DNA of 64,000 bases from JAZRWQ01 sp045541395 (GCA_045541395.1 JAZQIZ010000001.1:124001-188000); one strand, 5' to 3'. Numbered from the stretch's first letter, positions 51,813 through 60,870 are shown. Translations and numbers: made by a program. Notes: generated by a model not told the origin, from the sequence alone.

Positions 51813-53144
51813 ATGGCGTTAACTTTCAGAGGAGGTATTTTCCCTCCTGCAAATAAGAAATTAACAAAAGACCGTCCGATTGAACATATTGGTGACCCAC
51901 CGTATGTTGTTTTGCCCATGCTTCAGCATATAGGTGTTGCCTGTGAGCCTGTTGTAAAATGTGGAGACAAAGTATTGGTAGGTCAGGTTGTTGGAGACTC
52001 AGAAGAATATATGTCTGTTCCAATACATACTCCCGTTTCCGGCACTGTTATTGAAGTTGGGCCTAAGTGGCATCCTAATGGCAACAAGGTAATGTCTGTT
52101 GTTATAGAGAATGACTTTAAAGATGAAACAGTGTCCGAAAGATTTAAGGCGGAAGTATCCAAGATGGAGCCGGATGATATTATAGACTTTGCCAGAAAAT
52201 GCGGTCTTGTTGGTATGGGAGGTCAGGGTTATCCTACGCACGCAAAAATCCGTTCTGCTATTGAAAGAAAAGTTGATACCTTAATCATTAACGGGGCAGA
52301 GTGTGAACCTATTATAGCTGCTGATGAACGAGCAATGATCGAATATCCAAAGTTCATTGTTGGCGGTATTAGAATGCTTATGAAAGCACTTGGCCTAAAG
52401 ACTGCTTACGTCGGCATTGAAAAAGATAAAAGCAATGCTATTTCTACTATGAGTATCATTGCTGAACCTTATGGTATTAAAGTTATTCCTTTACACACAA
52501 AGTACCCTCAGGGTGCAGAACGTCAGCTTGTTTTTGCTGTTACACATCGAGAAATCAAGCCCGGCGAACAGGCTGTTGACGCAGGTTGTGTTGTGTTTAA
52601 TGTTGATACTGCCGCCTCTCTTTATCGTGCTGTTTCCACCGGATTACCACTCTTAAGAAGAGTAATTACTGTTTCGGGAGACTGTGTTAAATCCAGCAGA
52701 AATGCGCTCGTTCCAATTGGTACGCCTATGCAGTTCGTTATTGAATCCGTAGGAGGACTTATAAGTCAGCCTCAAAAGGTTATATTAGGCGGTCCTATGA
52801 TGGGAACGGCACAGCATACGTTGGAAGCGCCGGTTATTAAGCAATGCAGTGGTCTTTTAGCTTTAAGCAAAAATTATACTTCCGGTGATCTTCACGGTAA
52901 TTGTATCAGATGCGGCAGATGTGTTGACGGCTGTCCTGCTCATCTATTACCTGTTTATATTAACATATTCTTTAGACAGGACCGTTATGATGATCTTAAA
53001 AAGTATAATGTTACCGATTGTATTGAATGTGGCTCATGTTCCTTTGTTTGCCCGTCTAAAATTCCTTTGGTGCAAATATTAAGAATGGCTAAATTCAGAA
53101 TAAAAGATAATGAATATGAGGAGGAAATGGAATATGGATTATAA
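51813..53144 (+). CDS. rnfC: Rnf complex electron transfer subunit C
   Basis: NADH-oxidising subunit of the ferredoxin:NAD oxidoreductase that pumps Na+ or H+. The 443-residue protein has the N-terminal FRGGIFPPANK, a flavin/NADH-binding region like complex I (GMGGQGYPTHAKIR, INGAECEPIIAADE), and two C-terminal 4Fe-4S motifs, CIRCGRCVDGCP and CIECGSCSFVCP. It overlaps rnfD by 11 bases. It is peripheral on the inner face of the membrane. Confidence 0.96.
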   Translation: MALTFRGGIFPPANKKLTKDRPIEHIGDPPYVVLPMLQHIGVACEPVVKCGDKVLVGQVVGDSEEYMSVPIHTPVSGTVIEVGPKWHPNGNKVMSVVIENDFKDETVSERFKAEVSKMEPDDIIDFARKCGLVGMGGQGYPTHAKIRSAIERKVDTLIINGAECEPIIAADERAMIEYPKFIVGGIRMLMKALGLKTAYVGIEKDKSNAISTMSIIAEPYGIKVIPLHTKYPQGAERQLVFAVTHREIKPGEQAVDAGCVVFNVDTAASLYRAVSTGLPLLRRVITVSGDCVKSSRNALVPIGTPMQFVIESVGGLISQPQKVILGGPMMGTAQHTLEAPVIKQCSGLLALSKNYTSGDLHGNCIRCGRCVDGCPAHLLPVYINIFFRQDRYDDLKKYNVTDCIECGSCSFVCPSKIPLVQILRMAKFRIKDNEYEEEMEYGL

Positions 53145-54144
53145 ATACGTCATAACTTCATCCCCTCATATCAGATCCAATGATTCAATCCGAAAAGTAA
53201 TGTTTTCTGTATTATTGGCGCTTATGCCTGCAACAATAATGGGATGTGTGTTTTTTGGGTTTAGAGCACTAATAATTGTATTGCTCAGTGTTGGTTCTGC
53301 GATTGGTGCTGAATATTTATTTAATCTTATAATGGGTAGGGAACAGACTGTAAATGACCTTTCGGCCTGTGTTACCGGCTTGCTTATTGCTCTGAGCGTT
53401 CCTTCAACGATCCCAATATGGATGCCAATCATCGGTTCTTTCTTTGCAATCATAGTTGTGAAGCAACTATTTGGCGGTTTAGGAAACAACTTTCTCAATC
53501 CTGCCCTGGCTGCAAGAGTGTTTCTTGCGATGGCGTGGCCTAAAGAAATGACTGTTTGGGTCAAACCTTTCTCCGAAGAAGGTATTTCGTTATTTGGTAA
53601 CGTTGATATTTCTCAAATAGCCTCTACAGTTACACCATTAACCTCTATGCAGTCCTTAAACTATACTTTTACTAATTTTAATGATCTTCTTTGGGGTAAT
53701 ATAGGCGGTTGTATAGGAGAGACATCTACGGTTTTGTTACTTATAGGTGGCGCTTATCTTCTTATTCGTAAGGTTATTTCCTGGGAAATTCCTGTTACTT
53801 TTATAGGCGCCTTGGCAATTCTTTCTTATATTTTTCCTACAAGCGGCACTCCTGTTACTTATATGCTTGCACAGGTACTTTCAGGCGGTTTAATTATTAG
53901 TGCCTTTTTTATGGCCACTGATTATTCTACTACACCAGTTACCCGTCTTGGCAAATTTATTTTTGGTTTGGGTTGCGGTGTTATAACATTCCTGATGAGA
54001 AAGTATTCTGCGTACCCTGAAGGTGTAACCTATGCAATATTATTTATGAATCTTTTAACAGTTGTTCTGGACTACAGAACCCGACCCAGAAGATTCGGAA
54101 AGGGTGGTGTTTTCTATGGAAAACGAGAAAATACAGGAAAATAA
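53134..54144 (+). CDS. rnfD: Rnf complex membrane subunit D
   Basis: A 336-residue integral membrane flavoprotein with about nine helices. The segment FMATDYSTTPVTRLGK near residue 265 holds the threonine to which FMN is attached, and PNDLS-like NDLSACVTGLLIALSVP near residue 76 is typical. I chose ATG 53134 because AGGAGG lies nine bases before it; an in-frame ATG eight codons earlier contains that ribosome site. It overlaps rnfG by 29 bases. Confidence 0.95.
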   Translation: MDYKYVITSSPHIRSNDSIRKVMFSVLLALMPATIMGCVFFGFRALIIVLLSVGSAIGAEYLFNLIMGREQTVNDLSACVTGLLIALSVPSTIPIWMPIIGSFFAIIVVKQLFGGLGNNFLNPALAARVFLAMAWPKEMTVWVKPFSEEGISLFGNVDISQIASTVTPLTSMQSLNYTFTNFNDLLWGNIGGCIGETSTVLLLIGGAYLLIRKVISWEIPVTFIGALAILSYIFPTSGTPVTYMLAQVLSGGLIISAFFMATDYSTTPVTRLGKFIFGLGCGVITFLMRKYSAYPEGVTYAILFMNLLTVVLDYRTRPRRFGKGGVFYGKRENTGK

Positions 54145-54811
54145 GAATCCATCCTCTAATACAAAGAAGTGGTCGTTACAACCTACTTGGCAACAGGAAA
54201 ATGAAACTCCGACTAAGTCTACAGGTATAGCAGATATTATTATTTCTGCCGTATTGTTTACCGTTATTATAATTATTGTTGGTTCATTGCTTTCATTAGT
54301 ATATTACAATACTAAAGATAGAATCAGAGCAAATGAGGTTAATGCAACTCAAGATGCCCTTGAAACTATTTTCCCTATGGCGGATGAATTTGATGACGTA
54401 TATGATGAGCTTGACAGTAATAATACGGTTAACGGTGTTTCCGCTATTTATAAAGTTTATGATAATGAGCAGCTTATCGGTTATTGCACTGCTATAAAAT
54501 CCGCAGGATTCAGCGGCCAGGGCATTGAAATGATCGTAGGCAGTGACGATCAAAACAGAGTTGTTATGATTAAAATACTTGAAAGCGGTGAAACGCCAGG
54601 TAAGGGAACTGATTTACTATACGACGGGGCCGACTTCCTTGCGCAATTCATCGGTCTATCCCGTCCGGTAGAGTTTTCTACAACGATTTCGGCTGTTAGC
54701 GGTGCAACTGCTACCTCAGAAGGAGTTAGAACCGGCGTTGATAATGCTCTTAAGGCTGTTGACTTGGTTAGAGTTACTCTTGATCATTCTGTGGGAGATA
54801 ACCATGAATAG
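54116..54811 (+). CDS. rnfG: Rnf complex subunit G
   Basis: A 231-residue subunit with one membrane helix near residues 42-66 and an extracytoplasmic flavin domain. The FMN attachment motif S-G-A-T-x-T-S is present as VSGATATSEGVR near residue 201, with GFSGQGIEMIVG upstream. ATG 54116 lies in the end of rnfD; a longer reading starts 18 codons earlier without a better ribosome site. The N-terminal 40 residues are polar and longer than in many homologues. Confidence 0.93.
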   Translation: MENEKIQENKNPSSNTKKWSLQPTWQQENETPTKSTGIADIIISAVLFTVIIIIVGSLLSLVYYNTKDRIRANEVNATQDALETIFPMADEFDDVYDELDSNNTVNGVSAIYKVYDNEQLIGYCTAIKSAGFSGQGIEMIVGSDDQNRVVMIKILESGETPGKGTDLLYDGADFLAQFIGLSRPVEFSTTISAVSGATATSEGVRTGVDNALKAVDLVRVTLDHSVGDNHE

Positions 54812-55439
54812 ATTTAATAATAGAAAAGATAATTCATTATCAAAAGTATTTATTGGCGGATTATTTAATAATAATCCTTTGCTTGTTGGATTAATGGGTG
54901 TTTGCCCGGCATTGGCGGTCAGTACTTCTGTTCTTAGCGGTCTGGCTATGGGTATTGTTGTAATTTGTGTAATGCTTCTTTCCTGTACGACTGTATCCAT
55001 ATTGAAAATATCCATTCCGGAAAAGGTGCGTATTCCTATTTATATGATGATAATCGCAGGCTACGTTACCGCTGCGGAAATGCTCCTTAAGGCGTATCTG
55101 CCGGAAATAGCAAATTCCTTAGGTTTCTATATTTCTCTTGTGGTTGTAAATTGTGTTGTTTTATCAAGATGTGAACAGTTTTCCGGTACATCCAATGTTA
55201 TTCATTCTTTTGTTGATGCATTTGCAAACGGAATTGGTTATACTGTAGCACTTGTAGTTTTTTCTGCAATCAGAGAGATATTAGGAAGTGGAGAAATCCT
55301 TGGATATGATTTTGGTCAATATATAGGGTTCAGACCAATGTCTATTATGCTTTTGCCTGCCGGTGGTTTCCTTGTTCTTGGGTTTATGTGTGCAATAGTA
55401 AAAAAGATTAAATTGAACAGGGGGAATAACAATGCTTAA
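54804..55439 (+). CDS. rnfE: Rnf complex membrane subunit E
   Basis: A 211-residue membrane protein with about six helices; it starts after GGGAG inside rnfG. NNPLLVGLMGVCPALAVS and FVDAFANGIGYTVALVVFSAIRE are family marks, and its conserved cysteines (in GVCP and NCVVLSRCE) are thought to hold an Fe-S cluster with RnfA. It overlaps rnfA by eight bases. Confidence 0.94.
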   Translation: MNRFNNRKDNSLSKVFIGGLFNNNPLLVGLMGVCPALAVSTSVLSGLAMGIVVICVMLLSCTTVSILKISIPEKVRIPIYMMIIAGYVTAAEMLLKAYLPEIANSLGFYISLVVVNCVVLSRCEQFSGTSNVIHSFVDAFANGIGYTVALVVFSAIREILGSGEILGYDFGQYIGFRPMSIMLLPAGGFLVLGFMCAIVKKIKLNRGNNNA

Positions 55440-56016
55440 AACTTACTTTATTGTTGCAATGTATGCAATAATTGTAGAAAATATTGTATTGGTTAAATTC
55501 CTCGGTGTTTGCCCGCTTCTAGGTGTTACTGACAGTAAAGCGAAAACTGTAAGTATGAGTATTGCCGTTTTATTTACAATGACATTTTCGTCAGCTCTTT
55601 GCTGGCTGGCAAACAGATTTGTTCTTGTTCCTTTTGGACTTGAATACCTTCAAACGGTCGTATTTATTGTAATTATAGCTTTTTTCGTTCAGTTCATAGA
55701 ACTGTTTTTCAGAAGTAAATTTCCTGAACTGCATAAATCCCTTGGGGTTTATATTCCTCTTATTACAACAAACTGTGCAATTTTTGGCTGTGTAATATTA
55801 GGCATTCAAAAACAATATGATTTTGCCTTAACCACATTTTACGGCTTTGCTTCCGGCTTATCCTTTATGCTTGCTCTTGTATTGTTTTCTGCAATTCGAC
55901 AGCGTATTGATCTTTCTGAGGATATTCCTGAAAGCTTTAAGGGTGAACCAATTCTATTAATAGCAGCCTCCTTACTTGCAATGATTTTTAACGGCTTTTC
56001 CGTTATTAATATATAA
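55432..56016 (+). CDS. rnfA: Rnf complex membrane subunit A
   Basis: A 194-residue membrane protein homologous to RnfE, with the paired motif NIVLVKFLGVCPLLGVTDS and ITTNCAIFGCVILGIQ. Six helices are expected in the opposite membrane orientation to RnfE. GGGGGAATAACAATG gives the start inside rnfE. Confidence 0.95.
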   Translation: MLKTYFIVAMYAIIVENIVLVKFLGVCPLLGVTDSKAKTVSMSIAVLFTMTFSSALCWLANRFVLVPFGLEYLQTVVFIVIIAFFVQFIELFFRSKFPELHKSLGVYIPLITTNCAIFGCVILGIQKQYDFALTTFYGFASGLSFMLALVLFSAIRQRIDLSEDIPESFKGEPILLIAASLLAMIFNGFSVINI

Positions 56017-56031
56017 TAGGGGAGGTTTGTT

Positions 56032-56880
56032 ATGGAAATATTAGTATTAGTTTTAAGAGCTCTTATTCCACTAGGAATATTAGGTATGTTATTTGGTTTG
56101 ATAATTGGTTTTTCAGCCAGAAAAATGCGTTCAGAAACAAATACCTTATTTGAAAAAATCAATGCTGAATTGCCCGGTACTAATTGTGGTGGTTGTGGGT
56201 TTTCCTCTTGCGAAGAATTTGCCAGAGCTCTTTCAGAAAAAACTATTCGTCCGTATAAGTGTACTATTGCTGACGATCGTACTATAGTTAAGCTTTCCAG
56301 ATTATCAGGTCAGAAAGCTCTGAAGCCTATTAAAATGAGAGCTCAGGTTATGTGCTCAGGTACAATCGATCTGGCTCCCAAAAAGTATAATTATGATGGT
56401 ATTATGGACTGCGTATCCGTTTCCCGATTAGGCGTTGGAGATAAAGCTTGTCCATACGGGTGTTTAGGCTACGGTACTTGTGTTAAAGCGTGTCCTTTTG
56501 GTGCAATAAAGGTTGAAAATGGCGTAGCTGTTGTTGAATATGAAAAATGTATGGGTTGTGGTCTTTGTGAAAAGGCATGCCCCAAAAATATTATCAAATT
56601 AGTTCCTTTTAGAAGTGAATATTGGGTTGGCTGCAGTTCTCATAATGATGGTGCTACGGTTAAATCATATTGTGGTATTGGATGTATTTCTTGTGGTATT
56701 TGCGAAAAGAACTGTCCTACTGATGCAATTAAGATTACTGATAATATTGCTAAGATAGATTATAAAAAATGTATTCATTGCGGAACTTGTTTTGAAAAAT
56801 GTCCTCGCAGCACCGTATGGTACGGTGTCTTTCAAATCAATAACGGAGATACCCGTCCCGGTTCGTTTAAATTAAAGTAA
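56032..56880 (+). CDS. rnfB: Rnf complex ferredoxin-like subunit B
   Basis: Entry point for electrons from reduced ferredoxin; 282 residues. One N-terminal membrane helix (residues 5-28) is followed by the 4Fe-4S motif CGGCGFSSC, then four ferredoxin-type motifs: CLGYGTCVKACP, CMGCGLCEKACP, CISCGICEKNCP and CIHCGTCFEKCP. This cluster-rich form is known from clostridial Rnf. It lies last in the operon, as in acetogens and Clostridia. Its partners here include IorAB at 28628-30943. Confidence 0.95.
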   Translation: MEILVLVLRALIPLGILGMLFGLIIGFSARKMRSETNTLFEKINAELPGTNCGGCGFSSCEEFARALSEKTIRPYKCTIADDRTIVKLSRLSGQKALKPIKMRAQVMCSGTIDLAPKKYNYDGIMDCVSVSRLGVGDKACPYGCLGYGTCVKACPFGAIKVENGVAVVEYEKCMGCGLCEKACPKNIIKLVPFRSEYWVGCSSHNDGATVKSYCGIGCISCGICEKNCPTDAIKITDNIAKIDYKKCIHCGTCFEKCPRSTVWYGVFQINNGDTRPGSFKLK

Positions 56881-56881
56881 T

Positions 56882-56917
56882 AAAAAGACACCTTTTATGT
56901 TAAAAGGTGTCTTTTTA
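56882..56917. terminator. Terminator after rnfB (bidirectional)
   Basis: AAAAAGACACCTTTTA and TAAAAGGTGTCTTTTT form a long stem around a 3-base loop. T-runs occur on both strands, so it serves rnfB and the convergent regulator gene. Confidence 0.88.
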
Positions 56918-57526
56918 TTATTTGATCATTGTTTTTTTGCACCAGGAACGTTTGTTGCATTCAGGACATTTTAAAAATCTCGTTGTGTTTAAATGAGGTG
57001 CAACCAAAGCCTTACCGTAATTGACTGTGAATTTGTGACCGCAATTTTTGCATTTATAGTATCCTGCATTTACTTCCAATCTAAATCCAATAAGCAATGG
57101 TATGCATATTATAATTACTGCGCCTATAGCAAATAAAGTCTGTGTAGTTCCGGGTTCCATTAAAAAATATATCAATGCAAGTATGCTGATCAAAGCAATT
57201 ATTCCAATGGAATATATTATATACATTGCCGATATTAATGATTTGTTCTTTTCCTCTTCGGATTTTTTCATTTCTAATATTAATTCTTCGGTTTTTTTAT
57301 TGTAATCATCCATTTCTATTCTTTCTCCATATAATAGTTCATTCACCGTAATGCTTAATATGCTGCATAATTCAAGCATAATTGAAGCATCGGGCAGGCT
57401 TTTCCCACATTCCCATTTTGATACGGCACGGTCACTAATACCAAGCTTTTCTGCAAGATTAGCTTGTGTCAGCTTTTTCTCTTTTCGTAGTTTTGCAATG
57501 AATCTTCCTATCTTGATCTGATCCAT
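56918..57526 (-). CDS. XRE-type regulator with membrane helices and zinc ribbon
   Basis: A 202-residue protein with three parts. Residues 5-60 are a Cro/CI-type helix-turn-helix (KKLTQANLAEKLGISDRAVSKWE). Residues about 95-150 form two membrane helices. Residues 158-200 hold two CxxC pairs (CKNCGHKF and CPECNKRSWC), a zinc ribbon. A DNA-binding domain tied to the membrane suggests a sensor for envelope state, but no ligand or target is known. AGGAGG lies before the ATG. Confidence 0.8.
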   Translation of the reverse strand: MDQIKIGRFIAKLRKEKKLTQANLAEKLGISDRAVSKWECGKSLPDASIMLELCSILSITVNELLYGERIEMDDYNKKTEELILEMKKSEEEKNKSLISAMYIIYSIGIIALISILALIYFLMEPGTTQTLFAIGAVIIICIPLLIGFRLEVNAGYYKCKNCGHKFTVNYGKALVAPHLNTTRFLKCPECNKRSWCKKTMIK

Positions 57527-57548
57527 TTAGCTGCCTCCTTTCGTTATC

Positions 57549-57577
57549 ATAATACAAAATTTTTTACATTAGGTAAA
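57549..57577 (-). promoter_or_regulatory. Possible promoter of the XRE-type regulator
   Basis: TTTACC (57572-57577) and TATTAT (57549-57554) on the minus strand are 17 bases apart and lie just before the ribosome site. Confidence 0.5.
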
Positions 57578-57610
57578 CATACTGTCGGTTGAGTAATCAA
57601 CAAATAAAAT

Positions 57611-57645
57611 TAAAAACGACAGATTTTTTCTAAATCTGTCGTTTC
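57611..57645 (-). terminator. Terminator of tmRNA
   Basis: On the minus strand AAACGACAGATTT pairs with AAATCTGTCGTTT, followed by T-rich sequence. It starts directly after the encoded CCA end of tmRNA. Confidence 0.88.
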
Positions 57646-57996
57646 TGGTGGAGGCGAGGAGAGTCGAACTCCTGTCCGAAAACAAGTCCGTGCAACTTTC
57701 TACGAGCGTAGCTTGTGTTTTAAGATTCCCTAGCTTATACGCCCATAAGCAGGCTTATAAGGTCGGTAGATTCATTATTCATGCTATGCGCAAATCTTAA
57801 CATAGTCACGGTGGCCACTAAGTCACGCCCAAACCGAAGCCATGGCAATCAACGGCAGGACGACCGCCTAAAACTTAGGCAGCAACAGCTAAATTTTTGT
57901 TAGCGTTTAATTTTAAAGTTTGCGGTTTTATTTGCGGTCCCGCACCGCAGCTCGCTTATCACAGTTCGTCGTCCCCGTCGAAACCGGTACGCCCCC
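57646..57996 (-). ncRNA. ssrA: Transfer-messenger RNA (tmRNA)
   Basis: About 351 bases. The 5' end GGGGGCGTACCGGTTTCGAC and the 3' end with GTTCGACTCTCC and CGCCTCCACCA form the tRNA-like domain. The tag reading frame runs from GCT at 57904 to TAA ending at 57875 and encodes ANKNLAVAA. Pseudoknot-rich sequence lies between. The mature 5' end is only three bases after the smpB stop, so both are probably cut from one transcript. It rescues stalled ribosomes and tags the unfinished proteins for proteolysis. The resume codon is inferred from pattern. Confidence 0.95.
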
Positions 57997-57999
57997 TTA

Positions 58000-58461
58000 T
58001 TATTGATTGTGAGCCTTCAAATGACGCTCCATTTCACGGTTGGCTTCTTTTTTTGCTATATCTGCGCGCTTATCATAAAGTTTTTTACCTTTACATAAGC
58101 CTAGGTTTAGTTTAACTCTGGGGCCTTTGAAGTATAATGAAAGAGGAATAAGAGAATAGCCTTCCTGCTTAACTGTACCAAACAATCTCAGTATCTCTTT
58201 TTTATGCATAAGAAGTTTTCTGTTTCTTAAAGGGTCCTTATTAAATATGTTGCCCTTTTCATATGGGTTGATATGCATACCGTAAACAAAAATTTCACCC
58301 TTATCAATTGAGCAGAATGAATCCTTGAGATTAACTCTACCTTGACGGATAGATTTTACCTCAGTACCGGATAGCTCTATTCCTGTTTCATATTGTTCAA
58401 GAACAAAATAGTCGTGAAAAGCTTTTTTATTCTGAGCTATTGTTTTTGTTGACATATTCAT
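58000..58461 (-). CDS. smpB: tmRNA-binding protein SmpB
   Basis: Partner of tmRNA in trans-translation; 153 residues, full length. It has NKKAFHDYFVLEQYETGIELSGTEVKSIR-type opening, GRVNLKDSF near residue 42, ANREMERHLKAHNQ at the end and the glycine-rich LGLCKGKKLYDKR. The helical C-terminal tail that reaches into the ribosome is present. GGAGGG lies ten bases before the ATG. The tmRNA gene follows directly. Confidence 0.96.
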   Translation of the reverse strand: MNMSTKTIAQNKKAFHDYFVLEQYETGIELSGTEVKSIRQGRVNLKDSFCSIDKGEIFVYGMHINPYEKGNIFNKDPLRNRKLLMHKKEILRLFGTVKQEGYSLIPLSLYFKGPRVKLNLGLCKGKKLYDKRADIAKKEANREMERHLKAHNQ

Positions 58462-58485
58462 AAGATATTTACCCTCCGATTCATT

Positions 58486-58513
58486 ATTATATCACAAATT
58501 AAGAAAAAATCAA
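58486..58513 (-). promoter_or_regulatory. smpB (and tmRNA) promoter
   Basis: TTGATT (58508-58513) and a perfect TATAAT (58486-58491) on the minus strand are 16 bases apart, 25 bases before the smpB start. Confidence 0.65.
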
Positions 58514-58539
58514 TAATAGTTAATCATTATAATTTAATG

Positions 58540-58569
58540 TTGGCATTTCTAGATTAATTAGTGTATAAT
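58540..58569 (+). promoter_or_regulatory. Candidate promoter of the two-component operon
   Basis: TTGGCA (58540-58545) and TATAAT (58564-58569) are 18 bases apart. A second TATAAT at 58616-58621 lacks a good -35 box and might be activator-dependent. Confidence 0.5.
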
Positions 58570-58663
58570 TAAGTTGTAATTCACAAAAATTTCACTATAT
58601 GAACACCTTTATGGCTATAATAGTAATTGTAATAATAAAAATTTACATATTGGAGGTATTGTA

Positions 58664-59347
58664 ATGGTTAACGTTAAAATACTTGTTGTTGATGATGATG
58701 AGAATATTTGCGATTTATTAAGGCTTTATTTAGAAAAAGACGGCTATATTGTAAAGATAGCAAATGATGGTGAGCAGGCTTTGGATGCATTTCGAGAGTT
58801 TTCTCCGGATCTGATCCTTCTTGATATAATGATGCCCAAAATTGATGGTTTTAAAGTACTGGAAGAGGTTAGAAAGATAAGCTCAATTCCGGTTATTATG
58901 GTTACAGCCAAGGGCGAAAGCTTTGATAAATTACAGGGCTTTAATCTTGGTACCGACGATTATATTGTTAAACCCTTTGACGCAAAAGAAGTACTTGCAA
59001 GAGTTAAAGCTATTCTTAGACGTTCTTCTAACGTTACTGAAGAAAAGCAGAGGATTGAATTTGATAATCTTGTAATTGATAAAGTTAGTTTCCAGGTTAA
59101 AATAAAGAATAAGATTGTTGAAATGCCTCCCAAGGAACTTGAACTTTTATTCCATTTGGCATCCAATCCTAATAAGGTTTATACAAGAGATCAGCTTCTG
59201 GATGAAGTATGGGGCTTCGAGTATTACGGTGATTCCCGTACTGTTGACGTTCATATTAAGCGTCTGAGAGAAAAACTTGAAGGTGCCTCTCAAGATTGGA
59301 CACTTAAGACGGTTTGGGGCGTTGGTTATAAATTTGAAGCAATATAA
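58664..59347 (+). CDS. OmpR-family response regulator
   Basis: A 227-residue DNA-binding regulator. The receiver domain (residues 5-120) has the acidic pocket VVDDDENI, the phosphorylated Asp54 in LLDIMMPKIDG, the VTAKGES loop and Lys in YIVKPFDAKE. The C-terminal winged helix (residues 128-225) ends in RTVDVHIKRLREKL and VWGVGYKFE. It is 10 bases before its kinase gene. The target genes are unknown; the linked HtrA suggests envelope stress. Confidence 0.93.
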   Translation: MVNVKILVVDDDENICDLLRLYLEKDGYIVKIANDGEQALDAFREFSPDLILLDIMMPKIDGFKVLEEVRKISSIPVIMVTAKGESFDKLQGFNLGTDDYIVKPFDAKEVLARVKAILRRSSNVTEEKQRIEFDNLVIDKVSFQVKIKNKIVEMPPKELELLFHLASNPNKVYTRDQLLDEVWGFEYYGDSRTVDVHIKRLREKLEGASQDWTLKTVWGVGYKFEAI

Positions 59348-59357
59348 GGCGTAGTTT

Positions 59358-60851
59358 ATGTTTAAAAGTATTTTTGCCAGATATTACACTGCAACTGCTT
59401 TTACCATTATATCGTGTTTTACCATACTGGGTATTGCCTTGATCGTTATGACAGCTCAGTATTCAATTGGTCAGCAACAATCGGTGCTTTATAATAACGC
59501 AAAGGATCTTTCTGATATTATTTCGAGCGTTTTGACCAAACCGGTTGATGCGTATTCAAATGAGAATGAAAAAGATATCAGCGTTTTAAAGGACATCATT
59601 TCTCTTATCAGTGAAAACGGATCCAAAGACGTAATCATTGTTGATGAATTTGGTAATGACGGTATTTGGTTGACAAAAGATAATGTGGATTACTTTGACC
59701 GTATGATTGACGGTAATATCATTTCCATTATTAAAGAGCAGGGAATATATAAATCTAATAATACGCTCTACGGTGTTTTTAAAGAAAACAGATATACCGT
59801 AGGGCTACCTGTTTATGATACGGAAAATAGTAATATACCTGTTGGATATGTCTTTGTTTCAAGCCCCGCTACCTCATTTGTCACTACTATGATCGTTGTA
59901 TCTCGGTTTTTTTTGCTGGCAGTATGCGGAGTATTGATTATTTCAATGATATTGATATATGTTGCATCAAAGGAACTTGTTCGTCCCATGAAGGAAATGA
60001 AGGTAGCCCTTTCGGAATATTCGCAAGGTAACTTTTCAAAAAGGATTAGAGTAACAGGTCAAAATGAGATGACCGAGTTGTGTGCCTCTTTTAACCATAT
60101 GGCTGATTCGTTGGATCAGCTTGAAAACAGTAGAAGAGGCTTTATGGCTAATATTTCACACGATTTAAAAACACCGCTTACTTCAATATGCGGATTCGTT
60201 GATGGCATCATTGACGGTACCGTACCTTATGAAAAGCATAAAGAATACCTAGAGCGTATTTCAAATGAAACAAAACGGTTAAGCAGACTGGTAAATTCAA
60301 TTCTTGACGTTACAAGACTCGAAGCCGGACAGGTTAATCCTAAAAAATCTATTTTTAATATTAATGAAACCTTAATGAGAGTACTTCTTTCATTTGAAAA
60401 AGTAATTTCCGATAAAAAAATAGATCTTAATTTTGGATTTGATTTTGAGGAGAGAATTAACGTTAAAGCCGATGAAGATATGATCTCTCGCGTGCTTGTT
60501 AATATTATAGGAAACGCAACTAAGTTTACTCCTGACGGTGGCTGGATCAAAGCAATTGTTTTCAAGGATAAAAAAAATGCAGTGATTGAGATATCAAACA
60601 GTGGTAAAGGAATTAATAAAGACGATGTTCCTTTTATTTTTGACAGATTTTTTAAATCCGATAAATCCCGTGGTTTAGATAAAAAAGGTACCGGTCTTGG
60701 ATTATACATCTCAAAAATGTTGGTGAATTTGAACAACGGTGAAATTTCCGTTTCTTCTATACCTAACAGCAGTACTACCTTATCATTTACGCTTGAATTA
60801 GGTGATGATAATCAGAGCAAATTTGATTTCAGACAGCGGAAAAATTCGTAA
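59358..60851 (+). CDS. Sensor histidine kinase
   Basis: A 497-residue membrane kinase. Two helices (about residues 10-33 and 177-202) enclose an external sensor domain of some 140 residues. A HAMP domain is followed by HisKA with His268 in NISHDLKTPLTSI, then an ATPase domain with NIIGNATKFTPDGG, GKGINKDD, and KGTGLGLYISK. It pairs with the upstream OmpR-type regulator. The signal is not known. Confidence 0.93.
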   Translation: MFKSIFARYYTATAFTIISCFTILGIALIVMTAQYSIGQQQSVLYNNAKDLSDIISSVLTKPVDAYSNENEKDISVLKDIISLISENGSKDVIIVDEFGNDGIWLTKDNVDYFDRMIDGNIISIIKEQGIYKSNNTLYGVFKENRYTVGLPVYDTENSNIPVGYVFVSSPATSFVTTMIVVSRFFLLAVCGVLIISMILIYVASKELVRPMKEMKVALSEYSQGNFSKRIRVTGQNEMTELCASFNHMADSLDQLENSRRGFMANISHDLKTPLTSICGFVDGIIDGTVPYEKHKEYLERISNETKRLSRLVNSILDVTRLEAGQVNPKKSIFNINETLMRVLLSFEKVISDKKIDLNFGFDFEERINVKADEDMISRVLVNIIGNATKFTPDGGWIKAIVFKDKKNAVIEISNSGKGINKDDVPFIFDRFFKSDKSRGLDKKGTGLGLYISKMLVNLNNGEISVSSIPNSSTTLSFTLELGDDNQSKFDFRQRKNS

Positions 60852-60870
60852 AATTAAAGGAGAAAATTCT

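Noticed and set aside
53166..53564. 132-codon open frame opposite rnfD
   Set aside because: Antisense shadow of a membrane protein gene; no independent start signal.
60227..60736. 169-codon open frame opposite the histidine kinase gene
   Set aside because: Overlaps conserved kinase motifs, lacks a ribosome site and resembles no protein.
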